64,000 nucleotides of DNA from Sulfurovum sp. (GCA_027082955.1 JALWTA010000017.1:16951-80950); one strand, 5' to 3'; shown: positions 53,148-62,319, counted from the first letter of the stretch. A program made the numbers and translations. The notes: a model not told the origin generated them from the sequence alone.

Positions 53148-53193
53148 ACCTCTACAACAACCTATTTTAGCGCTTGCATTCAAGGAGTGTACC

Positions 53194-53607
53194 ATGCACA
53201 AAACGATACTGCTGTTTACCTTCTCTTCGCTCATGCTCTTTGCCGAAGCTACAATGGTCAAAGATACACGTACCGGACTGATGTGGGAAGATACTCCGCA
53301 TGTCAAAGAGGTCAAGATCACCCATCCCAAAGCGAAGCTTTACTGCAAAGAGCTCAAGCTCGGCGGCTACACCGACTGGCGGCTGCCTACCATCCATGAA
53401 CTGCTTGGCATCGTTGATTACAGCCGTGTCTCTCCTGCTACATTCAAAGCATTCGACTACATAGAAAAGGAGTCTTTCTACTGGAGCAGCACCCCTATTG
53501 CCGACTCCGATGACGAGTACTGGGGTGTCAACTTCAAACGCGGTGCCAGCAGCCGTGCTTCGGAGTACTACGACCGTTATGTACGCTGTGTAAGGGACAT
53601 CAAGTAA
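53194..53607 (+). CDS. DUF1566 (Lcl C-terminal) secreted protein
   Basis: A 137-residue exported protein. A signal peptide ends near LMLFAEA; the rest is one DUF1566 domain with the typical MVKDTRTGLMWED start, LGGYTDWRLPTIHEL, FYWSS and C-terminal VRCVRD. Function of the family is not known. AAGGAG precedes the ATG. It lies 3 bases before the PTS gene, so they may be co-transcribed. Confidence 0.88.
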   Translation: MHKTILLFTFSSLMLFAEATMVKDTRTGLMWEDTPHVKEVKITHPKAKLYCKELKLGGYTDWRLPTIHELLGIVDYSRVSPATFKAFDYIEKESFYWSSTPIADSDDEYWGVNFKRGASSRASEYYDRYVRCVRDIK

Positions 53608-53610
53608 CCC

Positions 53611-55419
53611 ATGGGACTCTTTGACGGGCTCTTTGCCAAAAGCCGTACTGTTGTACTGCATGTCACCTCTGCCAACGGGTTCCATCTGCGTCCGGCTGCC
53701 GTGTTTACAACAGAAGCCAAAAAGTTTGCCTCACGCATCGAAGCCGAGACCCGCGGCAAGAGTGTCGATGCCAAAAATCTCAACGCACTGCTCTCACTCG
53801 GGCTTGAACACGGTGATCATTTCGACCTCGTCTGCAAGGGAAAAGATGCCGAGGCTGCCATAGAGGCACTTACCCGTACCTTCGAAACACTTATGGAAAA
53901 AGAGAGTACAACACCAGAGCCCCCCAAACAGGAGAGTGCCGCCTATACCGTACAAACCATTCCCGGAGAGACCCTTGCACCGGGGATTGCTGTTGCCCCG
54001 CTGTGGCATTACCGTGCCAAAACCGTACAGGAGACACCACACCCTTTTTCGGTCGCTGCGGAAACAGTACTACAAGACTTGTCAGATGCTGACACGAAAG
54101 AGAAAGGAATTGCACTGGCACAAAAAACCCTGCTTGAAACCCTCCTTGAAAGTGTCAATTCACTCGAAGCAATGAGAAAGGCAGTGGAGGAGGCGTGCCA
54201 AACACTTCGCGGCAGTGCCATGGAGGCAAAATGCACCGACTATCGCGACCTGCTCCGTCGCATTGAAAGCGCGATGGGCTACCATACCGTCGTTGACTAC
54301 CCCGATACCCCTTTCATCCTTGAAGCAGACGACCTGCTCCCATCAGAAGTTGAGACGCTGCCCTCCTCCTGTCTTGGGGTCATTCTGCACCACACATCAC
54401 CTGCATCCCACACAGCGATTTTGCTGCGGGCTGAAGGCATCCCGTCACTCATCATTGCAGATTCTTTGCCCTCTTCCGATGCACCAGTGATTCTTGATGC
54501 CTCAGCCGGTGTGCTTGTCCCCTCGCCTGCACCGTCAGACATGACACAGGCACAAAAGAGAGAAGAGACCATCCGCAAGCGTGCAGACCACGCCCATGCA
54601 AAACGGTTTGAACCTGCACGCACCACTGATGGACAAGTCATTAAGGTACTCGCCAATGTGACTGATGCCGCTTCGGCACAGGAGGCAAAAGAGGCAGGTG
54701 CTGAAGGGATCGGTCTGCTGCGCACGGAGTTTCTTTTTGGAGAAAAGAAACCCGACTATCAGACACAAAAAGAGACCTACCGTGCCATCTTTGATCTCTT
54801 TGATGAAGTGACTGTGCGCACCCTCGATGTAGGCGGTGACAAAGCCCTGCCCTACATCGATCTGCCAGAGGAGTCCAACCCCTTTCTCGGCATCCGGGGT
54901 GTACGGCTTTTTCAAAGCCATCCCGACATTATAGAGGAGCAGTTGCATGCCATTTTTGATGCGGCAGAGGGCAAAGCCGTGAAGATCATGTTCCCCATGG
55001 TTGCTACCCCAGAAGAGTTCATCGCAGCAAAGCGCTTTGCACTGGAGGTTGCTACAAAATACAGCTGCTGTGTTGACAACATCACGTTTGGCATGATGGT
55101 AGAGGTACCCTCTGTCCTCTTTTTGATGGAGATATTCAATAAAGAGGTGGACTTCTACTCTATCGGCAGCAATGACCTCAACCAGTACCTGCACGCCGTT
55201 GAGCGTACCCACCCTACACTCTCGCTTGATCCGCGCTCTAGGGCACTCTTTGCTGCCATTGAACACTGTGTGCGCCATGCCCAAAAACCGGTCAGCATCT
55301 GTGGAGAGCTCGCGGCAGACGAAGCGGCAATTGAACGGCTTGTCAAGTGCGGGGTAACCACACTGAGTGTCTCGGCAAAAGCTGTTGCCAATACCAAAGA
55401 GAGGATACGCCATGTTTAA
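53611..55419 (+). CDS. ptsI: HPr-enzyme I fusion of the sugar phosphotransferase system
   Basis: A 602-residue cytoplasmic phosphotransferase. Residues about 12-95 are HPr with phospho-acceptor H25 (NGFHLRPAA); the position of HPr Ser46 is Asn56, so HPr-kinase control is not expected. A Glu/Pro-rich linker leads to enzyme I from about residue 113: active H267 in SPASHTAILLRAEGIP, then LLRTEFLF, DVGGDKALPY, IGSNDLNQYLHAVER and the C-terminal Cys in VSICGELAAD. The phospho-His motif lacks the usual preceding GG. It passes phosphate from PEP to the IIA encoded by the convergent gene. Confidence 0.93.
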   Translation: MGLFDGLFAKSRTVVLHVTSANGFHLRPAAVFTTEAKKFASRIEAETRGKSVDAKNLNALLSLGLEHGDHFDLVCKGKDAEAAIEALTRTFETLMEKESTTPEPPKQESAAYTVQTIPGETLAPGIAVAPLWHYRAKTVQETPHPFSVAAETVLQDLSDADTKEKGIALAQKTLLETLLESVNSLEAMRKAVEEACQTLRGSAMEAKCTDYRDLLRRIESAMGYHTVVDYPDTPFILEADDLLPSEVETLPSSCLGVILHHTSPASHTAILLRAEGIPSLIIADSLPSSDAPVILDASAGVLVPSPAPSDMTQAQKREETIRKRADHAHAKRFEPARTTDGQVIKVLANVTDAASAQEAKEAGAEGIGLLRTEFLFGEKKPDYQTQKETYRAIFDLFDEVTVRTLDVGGDKALPYIDLPEESNPFLGIRGVRLFQSHPDIIEEQLHAIFDAAEGKAVKIMFPMVATPEEFIAAKRFALEVATKYSCCVDNITFGMMVEVPSVLFLMEIFNKEVDFYSIGSNDLNQYLHAVERTHPTLSLDPRSRALFAAIEHCVRHAQKPVSICGELAADEAAIERLVKCGVTTLSVSAKAVANTKERIRHV

Positions 55420-56797
55420 CCTGCTGCAAAAGATCGGCAAAGCGCTGATGACCCCTATTGCCGTGCTGCCTGTGGCGGCACTGCTGCTGAGACTGGGATT
55501 TGGGGATATCTTCGACGGAGAGGTCGCCCACATTATGAAAGATGCGGGAGAGACAGTCTTTGCCAACCTCGATCTGCTTTTTGGGGTAGGGATTGCCTAC
55601 GGGCTTGCCAAAAACAATGACGGAGCTGCCGCGCTCAGCGGTGCTGTCGGGGTGCTCATCGCCAAAGCGGTTTACACCGGTATTGACAAAGATGTCAACA
55701 TGGGCGTCTTTGTGGGTATCATCATCGGTGTTATTGCCGGTACACTTTACAACCGCTTCCACACCATCAAACTACCTGAATTTCTCGGATTTTTCGGAGG
55801 TAAACGCTTTGTACCCATCGTCACCGCACTGGCTGCCATTGTCGTAGGCGTGCTTGCCGGCTACTTTTGGCAGTATGCCCAGCAGGCGATTGATGCGTTT
55901 TCCAATGCCATCATCGGTCTGGGTGAGATCGGGACTTTCATCTACGGTACACTCAACCGTCTGCTCATTCCACTTGGGCTGCACCACATCCTCAACTCTG
56001 TGTTCTGGTTCCAGCTTGGCGAGTACCACTACATCAAAGAGGGCGCACAGCTTGTTGCCAATGGAGACCTCCACCGCTTCTTTGCCGGGGATAAAAGTGC
56101 CGGTACCTACATGGCAGGGTTCTACCCAGTGATGATGTTCGGACTGCCCGCCATGGCATACGCGATCTATCTCAATACCGATAAAGCCTACCGCAAAAAA
56201 GCCGCTGCCATCCTTGCAGGTGTTGCTTTCACCTCGTTTCTGACCGGCATCACCGAACCGATGGAGTTTCTCTTTTTGTTTGCTGCGCCACTGCTCTTTG
56301 TCATCCACGCTCTGCTTACAGGACTCTCTCTCGCTACGGCACAGGCACTGGACATCCATGCGGGGTTTGGTTTCTCCGCAGGTTTCATCGACTACCTCAT
56401 CAACTACAAACTTGCCACCCATCCGCTGCGCATCATTGCACTTGGTATCGTATTTGCCTTCCTCTACTTTGTGATCAGCTACTACACCATCAGGCTCTTC
56501 AAACTAAAGATCATGGAAACCGAACTCTCCGATGCACCCTCACCGCAGCAGGACAACAATAATGAAGTCAAAACGTTCATCCGCGCACTCGGCGGTGCGG
56601 AGAACATTATCGATACAGATGCCTGCATCACCCGGCTGCGTATGCAGGTACACAACAGCGAGATACTCAACGATGCCGACTTTACAGCACTCGGCGCAAA
56701 AGGAGTTATCCGCCCGGACAAGCACTCCATACAAATTGTCCTCGGAGCACGGGCAGAGGAGATCGCACAAAAGATACGAAATGTGTTGAAGCAGTAA
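55412..56797 (+). CDS. nagE: PTS IICB component, glucose/N-acetylglucosamine family
   Basis: A 461-residue permease. An N-terminal IIC domain with about ten helices (ITEPMEFLFLF is the sugar-site block) is followed by a IIB domain with phospho-acceptor C405 (DTDACITRLRM). GlcNAc as substrate is inferred from the linked nagA. There is no fused IIA; that is a separate gene on the other strand. ATG 55412 (MFNLLQKIGKAL) with GAGGA is used; it overlaps ptsI by 8 bases. Confidence 0.93.
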   Translation: MFNLLQKIGKALMTPIAVLPVAALLLRLGFGDIFDGEVAHIMKDAGETVFANLDLLFGVGIAYGLAKNNDGAAALSGAVGVLIAKAVYTGIDKDVNMGVFVGIIIGVIAGTLYNRFHTIKLPEFLGFFGGKRFVPIVTALAAIVVGVLAGYFWQYAQQAIDAFSNAIIGLGEIGTFIYGTLNRLLIPLGLHHILNSVFWFQLGEYHYIKEGAQLVANGDLHRFFAGDKSAGTYMAGFYPVMMFGLPAMAYAIYLNTDKAYRKKAAAILAGVAFTSFLTGITEPMEFLFLFAAPLLFVIHALLTGLSLATAQALDIHAGFGFSAGFIDYLINYKLATHPLRIIALGIVFAFLYFVISYYTIRLFKLKIMETELSDAPSPQQDNNNEVKTFIRALGGAENIIDTDACITRLRMQVHNSEILNDADFTALGAKGVIRPDKHSIQIVLGARAEEIAQKIRNVLKQ

Positions 56798-56803
56798 ACG
56801 ATG

Positions 56804-56896
56804 CTACTTCTTCGGCATCTTCAATATGATGAATGTCGCCGCAAGGATCACTCCAAAAATGGCAAACATATAGAGATCACTGCTAGACTGTGGCAT
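56804..56896 (-). CDS. 30-residue membrane microprotein after crr
   Basis: A short frame whose ATG overlaps the crr stop (TAATG). It begins MPQSSSDLYM, continues with one membrane helix of about 17 residues (FAIFGVILAATFIILK) and ends in a basic KMPKK. GGAGG lies 7 bases before the ATG inside the crr end. It ends 6 bases from the convergent nagE stop. Translation coupling, ribosome site and helix make it probably real. A helper or regulator of the PTS permease is conjecture. Confidence 0.6.
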   Translation of the reverse strand: MPQSSSDLYMFAIFGVILAATFIILKMPKK

Positions 56897-57369
56897 TACA
56901 CTACCTCCATGATTACATCACCCTGCTTGACAATACGCAGTTTTTTTTCGATAGTTTTGACATCACTGTTATCGGACACAACTGTCGGTGTAATGGTACT
57001 TTTGGCATGAGAAGAGAGGTAGGAGAGATCGGCTTTGATCACAGGATCTCCTGCCTCTACCTTTGCCCCCTCTTCAACCAGCCGTTCAAACCCCTCTCCC
57101 TGCAATGCAACTGTCTCAAGACCAATATGCACCATCACCTCAAGATCTTTGTCACTTTGAATGCTAAAGGCATGATTGGTTGAAAATATTTTACTGACGA
57201 CCCCGTCGATAGGAGCACAGAATATCTCACCTACCGGCTTGACTGCCACACCGTCACCGACCATTTTGTTGGCAAAGACCTCATCATCCACTTCGGCAAT
57301 ATCGACCACCTGCCCGTCAACAGGGGCATAGATCTCTCTTTGTTTTCGCTTGAACAGACCGAACATCAT
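56896..57369 (-). CDS. crr: PTS IIA component, glucose family
   Basis: A 157-residue phosphocarrier. The two active-site His are H66 (NHAFSIQ) and H81 (VMVHIGLETV), 15 apart as in E. coli IIA-Glc (H75/H90). It accepts phosphate from HPr-EI and gives it to the IICB. The ATG overlaps the nagA stop by 4 bases. Confidence 0.95.
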   Translation of the reverse strand: MMFGLFKRKQREIYAPVDGQVVDIAEVDDEVFANKMVGDGVAVKPVGEIFCAPIDGVVSKIFSTNHAFSIQSDKDLEVMVHIGLETVALQGEGFERLVEEGAKVEAGDPVIKADLSYLSSHAKSTITPTVVSDNSDVKTIEKKLRIVKQGDVIMEVV

Positions 57370-58499
57370 TCACTCCTTTGGTATTGTACCTTACCGGCAA
57401 CAATCGCTGTTATGATACTGAAATCCTCATCAAAGATCACTATATCCGCATCATACCCTTCTGCCAGTACACCTTTGTTCAGCTTCAGCTTTTTTGCCGG
57501 TATCTGCGTCACCGCTGCCACCGCCTGAGGCAGGCTCATACCGGTATGACGAACCATGTTGGCTACCGCTTCATTCATCTTCAGCACACTCCCTGCAAGG
57601 GTACCGTTCTCAAGGGTTGCTCTGCCGTTATCGACAAAGACACGCTGTCCGCCAAGACTGTACTCACCGTTTTTCATGCATCCTGCCCTCATGGCATCGG
57701 TGATGAGCATCATTTTCTCACCCTTTTGCCGCCAGACACTTTTGAGGATTGCCGGATGCAAGTGCACCAGATCGGCGATCACATCACAGGTGACTTCCTC
57801 CTCTGCAAACACTGCTCCTACAATGCCCGGACTGCGGTGATGCAGCGGCGGCATGGCATTGAAAAGATGGGTGGCGTGGGAGATACCCCAGTGAAAGCTT
57901 CGGACTGCCATATCATAATCCGCATCCGAATGTCCGATGCTGAGCACCACATCGTCATAACACTCCCGTATTTTTTTTATGAATCTTTCCGATCCCTCCA
58001 TTTCGGGAGCAAGCGTGATCATCTTTACAATATCCATATGCTTTTCAATGGCTGCATAGTCCGGCTCCTGCACAAAATGCGCATCCTGTGCCCCCTGCTT
58101 TTTAGGGTTGATGAACGGGCCTTCCAGATGTACACCGACAATCTGTGCACCACTAAGTGAGGCACGATGTTCTCTTACATTGTCAACAGTATTGTCAATC
58201 GCCTCCTGTGCCATTGTCATGGTTGTCGCAAGAAAGGCGGTCGTACCTGTCTGAAGCACTGTATCGGAAATAGTCTTTAGTGCTTCAGGTGTGGCATCCA
58301 TCACATCCGCTCCGCCACTGCCGTGGATATGCAGGTCAATAAACCCGGCACTCACGTACGCCCCTTTTGCGTCAATACATTCGATCTTATCAAGGTTGAC
58401 AGATGGGTCTACTGCAACGATCGTTTTGTCAAAAAGCACAACGCTTTCTTCTACGATACGGTTTCCGACAATCACTCTGCCGTTGACAATTGCTTTAAT
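57366..58499 (-). CDS. nagA: N-acetylglucosamine-6-phosphate deacetylase, AUU start
   Basis: A 377-residue amidohydrolase making glucosamine-6-phosphate and acetate. Metal-site GFIDLHIHGSGG, HLEGPFINPKKQGAQ, H in SIGHSDADY and catalytic Asp in LITDAMRAG are seen. The family start (KAIVNGRVIV) is preceded by ATT, not ATG/GTG/TTG; AAGGA lies 6 bases before this ATT and 25 bases separate it from the fadD stop. Upstream in-frame ATGs lie inside fadD. An AUU start is therefore proposed. nagB is not in the window. Confidence 0.92.
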   Translation of the reverse strand: MKAIVNGRVIVGNRIVEESVVLFDKTIVAVDPSVNLDKIECIDAKGAYVSAGFIDLHIHGSGGADVMDATPEALKTISDTVLQTGTTAFLATTMTMAQEAIDNTVDNVREHRASLSGAQIVGVHLEGPFINPKKQGAQDAHFVQEPDYAAIEKHMDIVKMITLAPEMEGSERFIKKIRECYDDVVLSIGHSDADYDMAVRSFHWGISHATHLFNAMPPLHHRSPGIVGAVFAEEEVTCDVIADLVHLHPAILKSVWRQKGEKMMLITDAMRAGCMKNGEYSLGGQRVFVDNGRATLENGTLAGSVLKMNEAVANMVRHTGMSLPQAVAAVTQIPAKKLKLNKGVLAEGYDADIVIFDEDFSIITAIVAGKVQYQRSE

Positions 58500-58524
58500 G
58501 GTACATCCTTCTGTTTTATCGGTA

Positions 58525-60066
58525 CTACTTCTGGCGAAGCTGCTCTTTGAGTACCCGTTTGAGCACCTTTCCGGTTGCATTTTTAGGCAAAGAGTCAATT
58601 ACATGAATCTGCTTGGGTTGCTTATAGTTTGCCAGATGCTTTCGCAGATAGGCTTTCAGTTGGGGCTCATCCAAATCTTCTTTCTCTTCATCGAGCTCCA
58701 CATAAGCCACTGGTATCTCACCACTTTTTTCATCAAATACACCCACTACCGCAGAGGCACAAATGCCTTCAAAGCCATCCAATACATCTTCTATCTCACG
58801 CGGGTAGATGTTGATCCCTTTTGAGATGATAAGGTCTTTTTTTCTGTCAACAATAAAGAGGAATCCATCCTCGTCCATATAGCCCATATCTCCAGTCAAC
58901 AGCCACCCGTTGACAATCGTCTCTGCCGTTGCCTCCGGGCGCTTCCAGTAACCTTGCATCACATTGTCACCCCGTACAATGATATCGCCTATCTCACCAC
59001 GCGGCAACTCATTCATATACTCATCGACAATCTTCATCTCATAGCCCGGCAGTGCTGTACCGACAGAACCGGCTTTCTGTTTTTCAAAGGTATTGATGCA
59101 AACTGCGGGGCTTGCTTCACTTAGTCCGTACCCTTCAAGCAGTGTCGCACGCCTGAACTTCTTCGCCATCGCATCAAGTGTCTTTGGCTGCAGCGGCGCC
59201 GCACCGGAAATAAATGCACGGATACGGTTGAACCACATAAAGTACCACGGCAGTTTCGCACGTGAGAGTGCATTGTAGACATCGGGTACACCGAAAAATA
59301 TTGTCACCTGTTTAAGAAGTGTCTGTTTAAAGATATTTGAGAAAGGCTGTATGGACTTGATGAGGACAATACTGGCACCCACATACAAGGGAAGCACCAC
59401 ACCGATAGAAAATGTAAAAGAGTGAAACATCGGTAAAAAGACAATGACCCTGTCACGGGCTGTTACGCGGATTGTCTGACGACCGGAATCGGCATTGGAC
59501 AGAACGTTGCGGTTACTCAACATAGCCCCTTTGGGTTTTCCCGTCGTGCCGGAAGTATAGATGAGTACTGCTGTATCATCCAGTTTTCCTTCTTGGTATG
59601 GGATATCTGCTTCCTGCTCCCATACTGCATCAAAATGAAGATCGTTCTTGCCTATGTTTTCCACTGTACCTTCCCAGAAAACAGTATGGCAGACTTCTGA
59701 TGCATTTGAAGCATTCACAACTTTGGCATGTATAGCCGAAGCCATCAGCACAGAAGCGCCGCTGTCTTCCAAAATGTAGCTTAACTCATCGGACTTTAGA
59801 AACGTATTGACCGGTACCAGTATCGCACCGAGCTTGGAAACAGCAAAGATTGCATAGACAAACTCGGGGGAGTTGCGCAAAAAGAGCGCAACCCGGTCTC
59901 CACGCTTTACCCCCTTTTGGGACAGTACGCCGGCAAGCCTATCAGCCTTTGCCAGAATGTCTCGGTAGCAAATCTTCTCCTCATCCACAAAGAGCGCTGT
60001 TTTGCCGCCGCGCGTTTTTGCCTGATGCTGCGCGATCTCATAAAGGGTATTGAACGGATAGTCCAT
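58525..60066 (-). CDS. fadD: Long-chain fatty-acid--CoA ligase
   Basis: A 513-residue adenylate-forming enzyme that activates fatty acids to acyl-CoA. ATP motif YTSGTTGKPKGAMLSN, GYGLSEASPAVC, LLTGDMGYMDEDGFLFIVDR and the late Lys in LPKNATGKVLKR are present. ATG 60066 lies 1 base from the fadL stop, so it is coupled to fadL; TTG 60084 would overlap fadL. nagA follows 25 bases later. Confidence 0.93.
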   Translation of the reverse strand: MDYPFNTLYEIAQHQAKTRGGKTALFVDEEKICYRDILAKADRLAGVLSQKGVKRGDRVALFLRNSPEFVYAIFAVSKLGAILVPVNTFLKSDELSYILEDSGASVLMASAIHAKVVNASNASEVCHTVFWEGTVENIGKNDLHFDAVWEQEADIPYQEGKLDDTAVLIYTSGTTGKPKGAMLSNRNVLSNADSGRQTIRVTARDRVIVFLPMFHSFTFSIGVVLPLYVGASIVLIKSIQPFSNIFKQTLLKQVTIFFGVPDVYNALSRAKLPWYFMWFNRIRAFISGAAPLQPKTLDAMAKKFRRATLLEGYGLSEASPAVCINTFEKQKAGSVGTALPGYEMKIVDEYMNELPRGEIGDIIVRGDNVMQGYWKRPEATAETIVNGWLLTGDMGYMDEDGFLFIVDRKKDLIISKGINIYPREIEDVLDGFEGICASAVVGVFDEKSGEIPVAYVELDEEKEDLDEPQLKAYLRKHLANYKQPKQIHVIDSLPKNATGKVLKRVLKEQLRQK

Positions 60067-60067
60067 C

Positions 60068-61315
60068 TTAAAACTCGTATGCAAGCCCTACTGTTGTCAA
60101 ATAGGCACCGCCTCCGCTGAAGCTTCCGCCCTGATAGAGTACAGATTGCGGGTTAAAGTACTCGCCTTTAGCAAGAGAGAACGGATCTTTGCTGTCATAC
60201 AGGAAAGAGAGTCCCCAGCTTAGATTCTCTGTTTGCTGATAGCGGAACCCCAATGTAAATATTTTTGCATCACTATCAGGCAGTTCAAATCCTGTATACT
60301 CCTTTGGAACAGGTGTCTCATCCAAAGCAAACCCCATCATAACCGTTGTTTTGCCAAGCGCTACAGTCGCCCCTACCCTGAAAGTATTGGTATCTTTCCA
60401 GTTTTTCGGAATAGGTACGTCAAAGACGGGGGCATATGCCCCAATACTTGGATCGTAGTTAAAATCAAGCGTATCATATGCAGACCAATAAGTACGTTCG
60501 TAGTTCAATTCCAAAGTAAAGGTTTTTTCCCATGTTTTAGAGATCGACAGATTCAATGCAGCAGGAAGCGGTACTGTAACATTGGCGTTACCTTGATATA
60601 CAGGACCTATACCGCTCAAAGTAGCAGTACCGTCCTCTTTTAGATTGATCTTTGAACGATATGTCGCTGCCAAGGCTATATCATCTGTGGGTCTGTAGCT
60701 CAAAGCAAGATTATATCCAAACTCGACCGTATCACCATTCATATCTCTGGCAAAAGGTGCCGGCGCAAGTCCCATCGCATATATCGCAGAAGCATCACTT
60801 TTGACAACTCCTTCGCTGTAAATGACTCTTACTCCACCACCGATACTGAAATTATCCGTAACACGATATGAAAAACTTGGACTCAGTTCAAGTACTTTCA
60901 GTGTAAACTCCTGTGCCGATGCCTTTTGGACTGGCGTATTCCACTTTTTGCTCAGACCTCCCGGCGCTGTCAAACTTACACCCCAACGGAAATCACCGAT
61001 CGCATTGGCAACATAATGCAAGTTTGGTATAACGATGTTTTCGTCCTCAGATTTTCCCGAAAAAGGTTCCAGAAGTGTATACACATTGGATGGCAAATGT
61101 GCAAGGGTAAGTCCACCCTCAATATACTGCTTATCCTCCATAAATGCCATATTTGCAGGGTTGTAATATGCTGTGTCCGCACCGCTTGTATGCGCAACAT
61201 ATGCTGCACCAAGCGCCATAGAGTTGAGTGACTGCTCAGGGATTTTGTATGCCCCTGCCGTTACCGCCGTTGCCGCTGCCGCACTGAGTGCAATTGCCTG
61301 TACTATCCTTTTCAT
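60068..61315 (-). CDS. fadL: FadL/OMPP1-type outer-membrane transporter
   Basis: A 415-residue beta-barrel for hydrophobic compounds. The signal peptide ends near AVTAGA, then the FadL start YKIPEQSLNSMALGAAYVAH and the typical ADTAYYNPANMAFM; the C terminus ends in Phe (GLAYEF). ATG 61315 has a strong AAGGAGG. It is the first gene before fadD, so fatty-acid uptake is likely; other hydrophobic substrates are possible. Confidence 0.93.
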   Translation of the reverse strand: MKRIVQAIALSAAAATAVTAGAYKIPEQSLNSMALGAAYVAHTSGADTAYYNPANMAFMEDKQYIEGGLTLAHLPSNVYTLLEPFSGKSEDENIVIPNLHYVANAIGDFRWGVSLTAPGGLSKKWNTPVQKASAQEFTLKVLELSPSFSYRVTDNFSIGGGVRVIYSEGVVKSDASAIYAMGLAPAPFARDMNGDTVEFGYNLALSYRPTDDIALAATYRSKINLKEDGTATLSGIGPVYQGNANVTVPLPAALNLSISKTWEKTFTLELNYERTYWSAYDTLDFNYDPSIGAYAPVFDVPIPKNWKDTNTFRVGATVALGKTTVMMGFALDETPVPKEYTGFELPDSDAKIFTLGFRYQQTENLSWGLSFLYDSKDPFSLAKGEYFNPQSVLYQGGSFSGGGAYLTTVGLAYEF

Positions 61316-61334
61316 TGTTCCTCCTTTTTGAGAC

Positions 61335-61355
61335 ACTTCTACTCGTCTTAGAAGT
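61335..61355 (-). promoter_or_regulatory. 7-bp inverted repeat in the fadL leader
   Basis: ACTTCTA and TAGAAGT with a 7-base spacer, about 20 bases before fadL. The size and spacing fit a dimeric repressor operator. A second inverted repeat (TGTCTGA at 61382-61388, TCAGACA at 61405-61411) lies further upstream. Confidence 0.45.
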
Positions 61356-61412
61356 ATCTTTGTGTTTTTCAAGCCTGAACTTGTCTGAATCCCCAGAGAG
61401 AGACTCAGACAA

Positions 61413-61425
61413 CCCCAGAAAGGGG
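61413..61425 (-). terminator. Hairpin after nfo
   Basis: CCCC-(5)-GGGG, 3 bases beyond the nfo stop on the minus strand, followed by only two T. It could end the nfo transcript or be part of the fadL control region. Confidence 0.35.
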
Positions 61426-61427
61426 TA

Positions 61428-62318
61428 CTACGATTTAATCAGTGCATAGAGTGCCTCTATCTCACGATCCCATATCGACTCATCAATCGTCTCCAGTATC
61501 AATGGGATGTCATCCATACGCGGATCGTTCATAATAAACCTGAACGCATCCCAGCCAATCTCTCCTTCCCCAAGAGAGTGGTGCCTGTCAACACGGCTGC
61601 CAAGCTTGGGTTTGGAGTCGTTGATGTGCATCCCGCTTAGATACTCAAACCCTACAATGCGACCGAACGCATCCATCGTCTCCTCGTAGGCTTCGCGGGT
61701 ACGAAGATCATAGCCTGCCGTAAAGGTGTGGCAGGTATCCAGACAGACACCTACACGGCTTTTATCCTCGATCTTATCGATGATATGTGCGAGGTGTTCA
61801 AACCTGTACCCAAGATTACTCCCCTGTCCAGCAGTATTTTCGATGACGAGTTTGACATTGGAGTCTTGGGTCGCTTCTATAGCAAGGTTCATTGACTCAG
61901 CGATCACATCCAGACAGTGCAGTTCCGCCTCGATCAACTTCTCTTCATATTGCGGATCACGCTTGGGGATCTTGACAAGGTGGGAACCGGGATGGAAGTT
62001 GAGCTTGTCCAGTCCAAGCTGCTCACAACGTTTGAGCTCCTCAATAAATGAAGTTCGTGATTTTTCAAGTTTGTCCGCTTCTGGATGCCCAAGATTGATC
62101 AGATAGCTGTCATGCGGCAACACATGCTTGGGAAGTATACCGCTTGAGGCAAGGTTGGCTTTAAATGCCTCTATGGACGCTTCCGTCAATGGTTTGGCAA
62201 CCCATTGGCGCTGATTTTTGGTAAAGAGGGCAAACGCCTTCGCCCCGATCTTCATGGCATTGAGCGGTGCATTCTCTACGCCGCCACTCGCACTGACGTG
62301 CGCTCCGACAAATTTCAT
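61428..62318 (-). CDS. nfo: Endonuclease IV (AP endonuclease)
   Basis: A 296-residue TIM-barrel zinc nuclease cutting at abasic sites, complementary to the UDG-like protein at 29.7 kb. HVSASGG at the N terminus and metal-site motifs [29 protein letters not shown] and LGEGEIGWD are present. One base separates it from the lipoprotein gene upstream. Confidence 0.97.
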   Translation of the reverse strand: MKFVGAHVSASGGVENAPLNAMKIGAKAFALFTKNQRQWVAKPLTEASIEAFKANLASSGILPKHVLPHDSYLINLGHPEADKLEKSRTSFIEELKRCEQLGLDKLNFHPGSHLVKIPKRDPQYEEKLIEAELHCLDVIAESMNLAIEATQDSNVKLVIENTAGQGSNLGYRFEHLAHIIDKIEDKSRVGVCLDTCHTFTAGYDLRTREAYEETMDAFGRIVGFEYLSGMHINDSKPKLGSRVDRHHSLGEGEIGWDAFRFIMNDPRMDDIPLILETIDESIWDREIEALYALIKS

Positions 62319-62319
62319 A

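Noticed and set aside
54535..55566. 343-codon minus-strand frame opposite ptsI
   Set aside because: It is antisense to well-conserved enzyme I motifs, rich in Cys, Ser and His as expected of a shadow frame, and lacks a ribosome site.
58499..58598. Upstream ATG starts for nagA at 58598 or 58580
   Set aside because: They lie inside the fadD coding region, add residues unlike any NagA start, and lack ribosome sites, whereas AAGGA sits correctly before the ATT.
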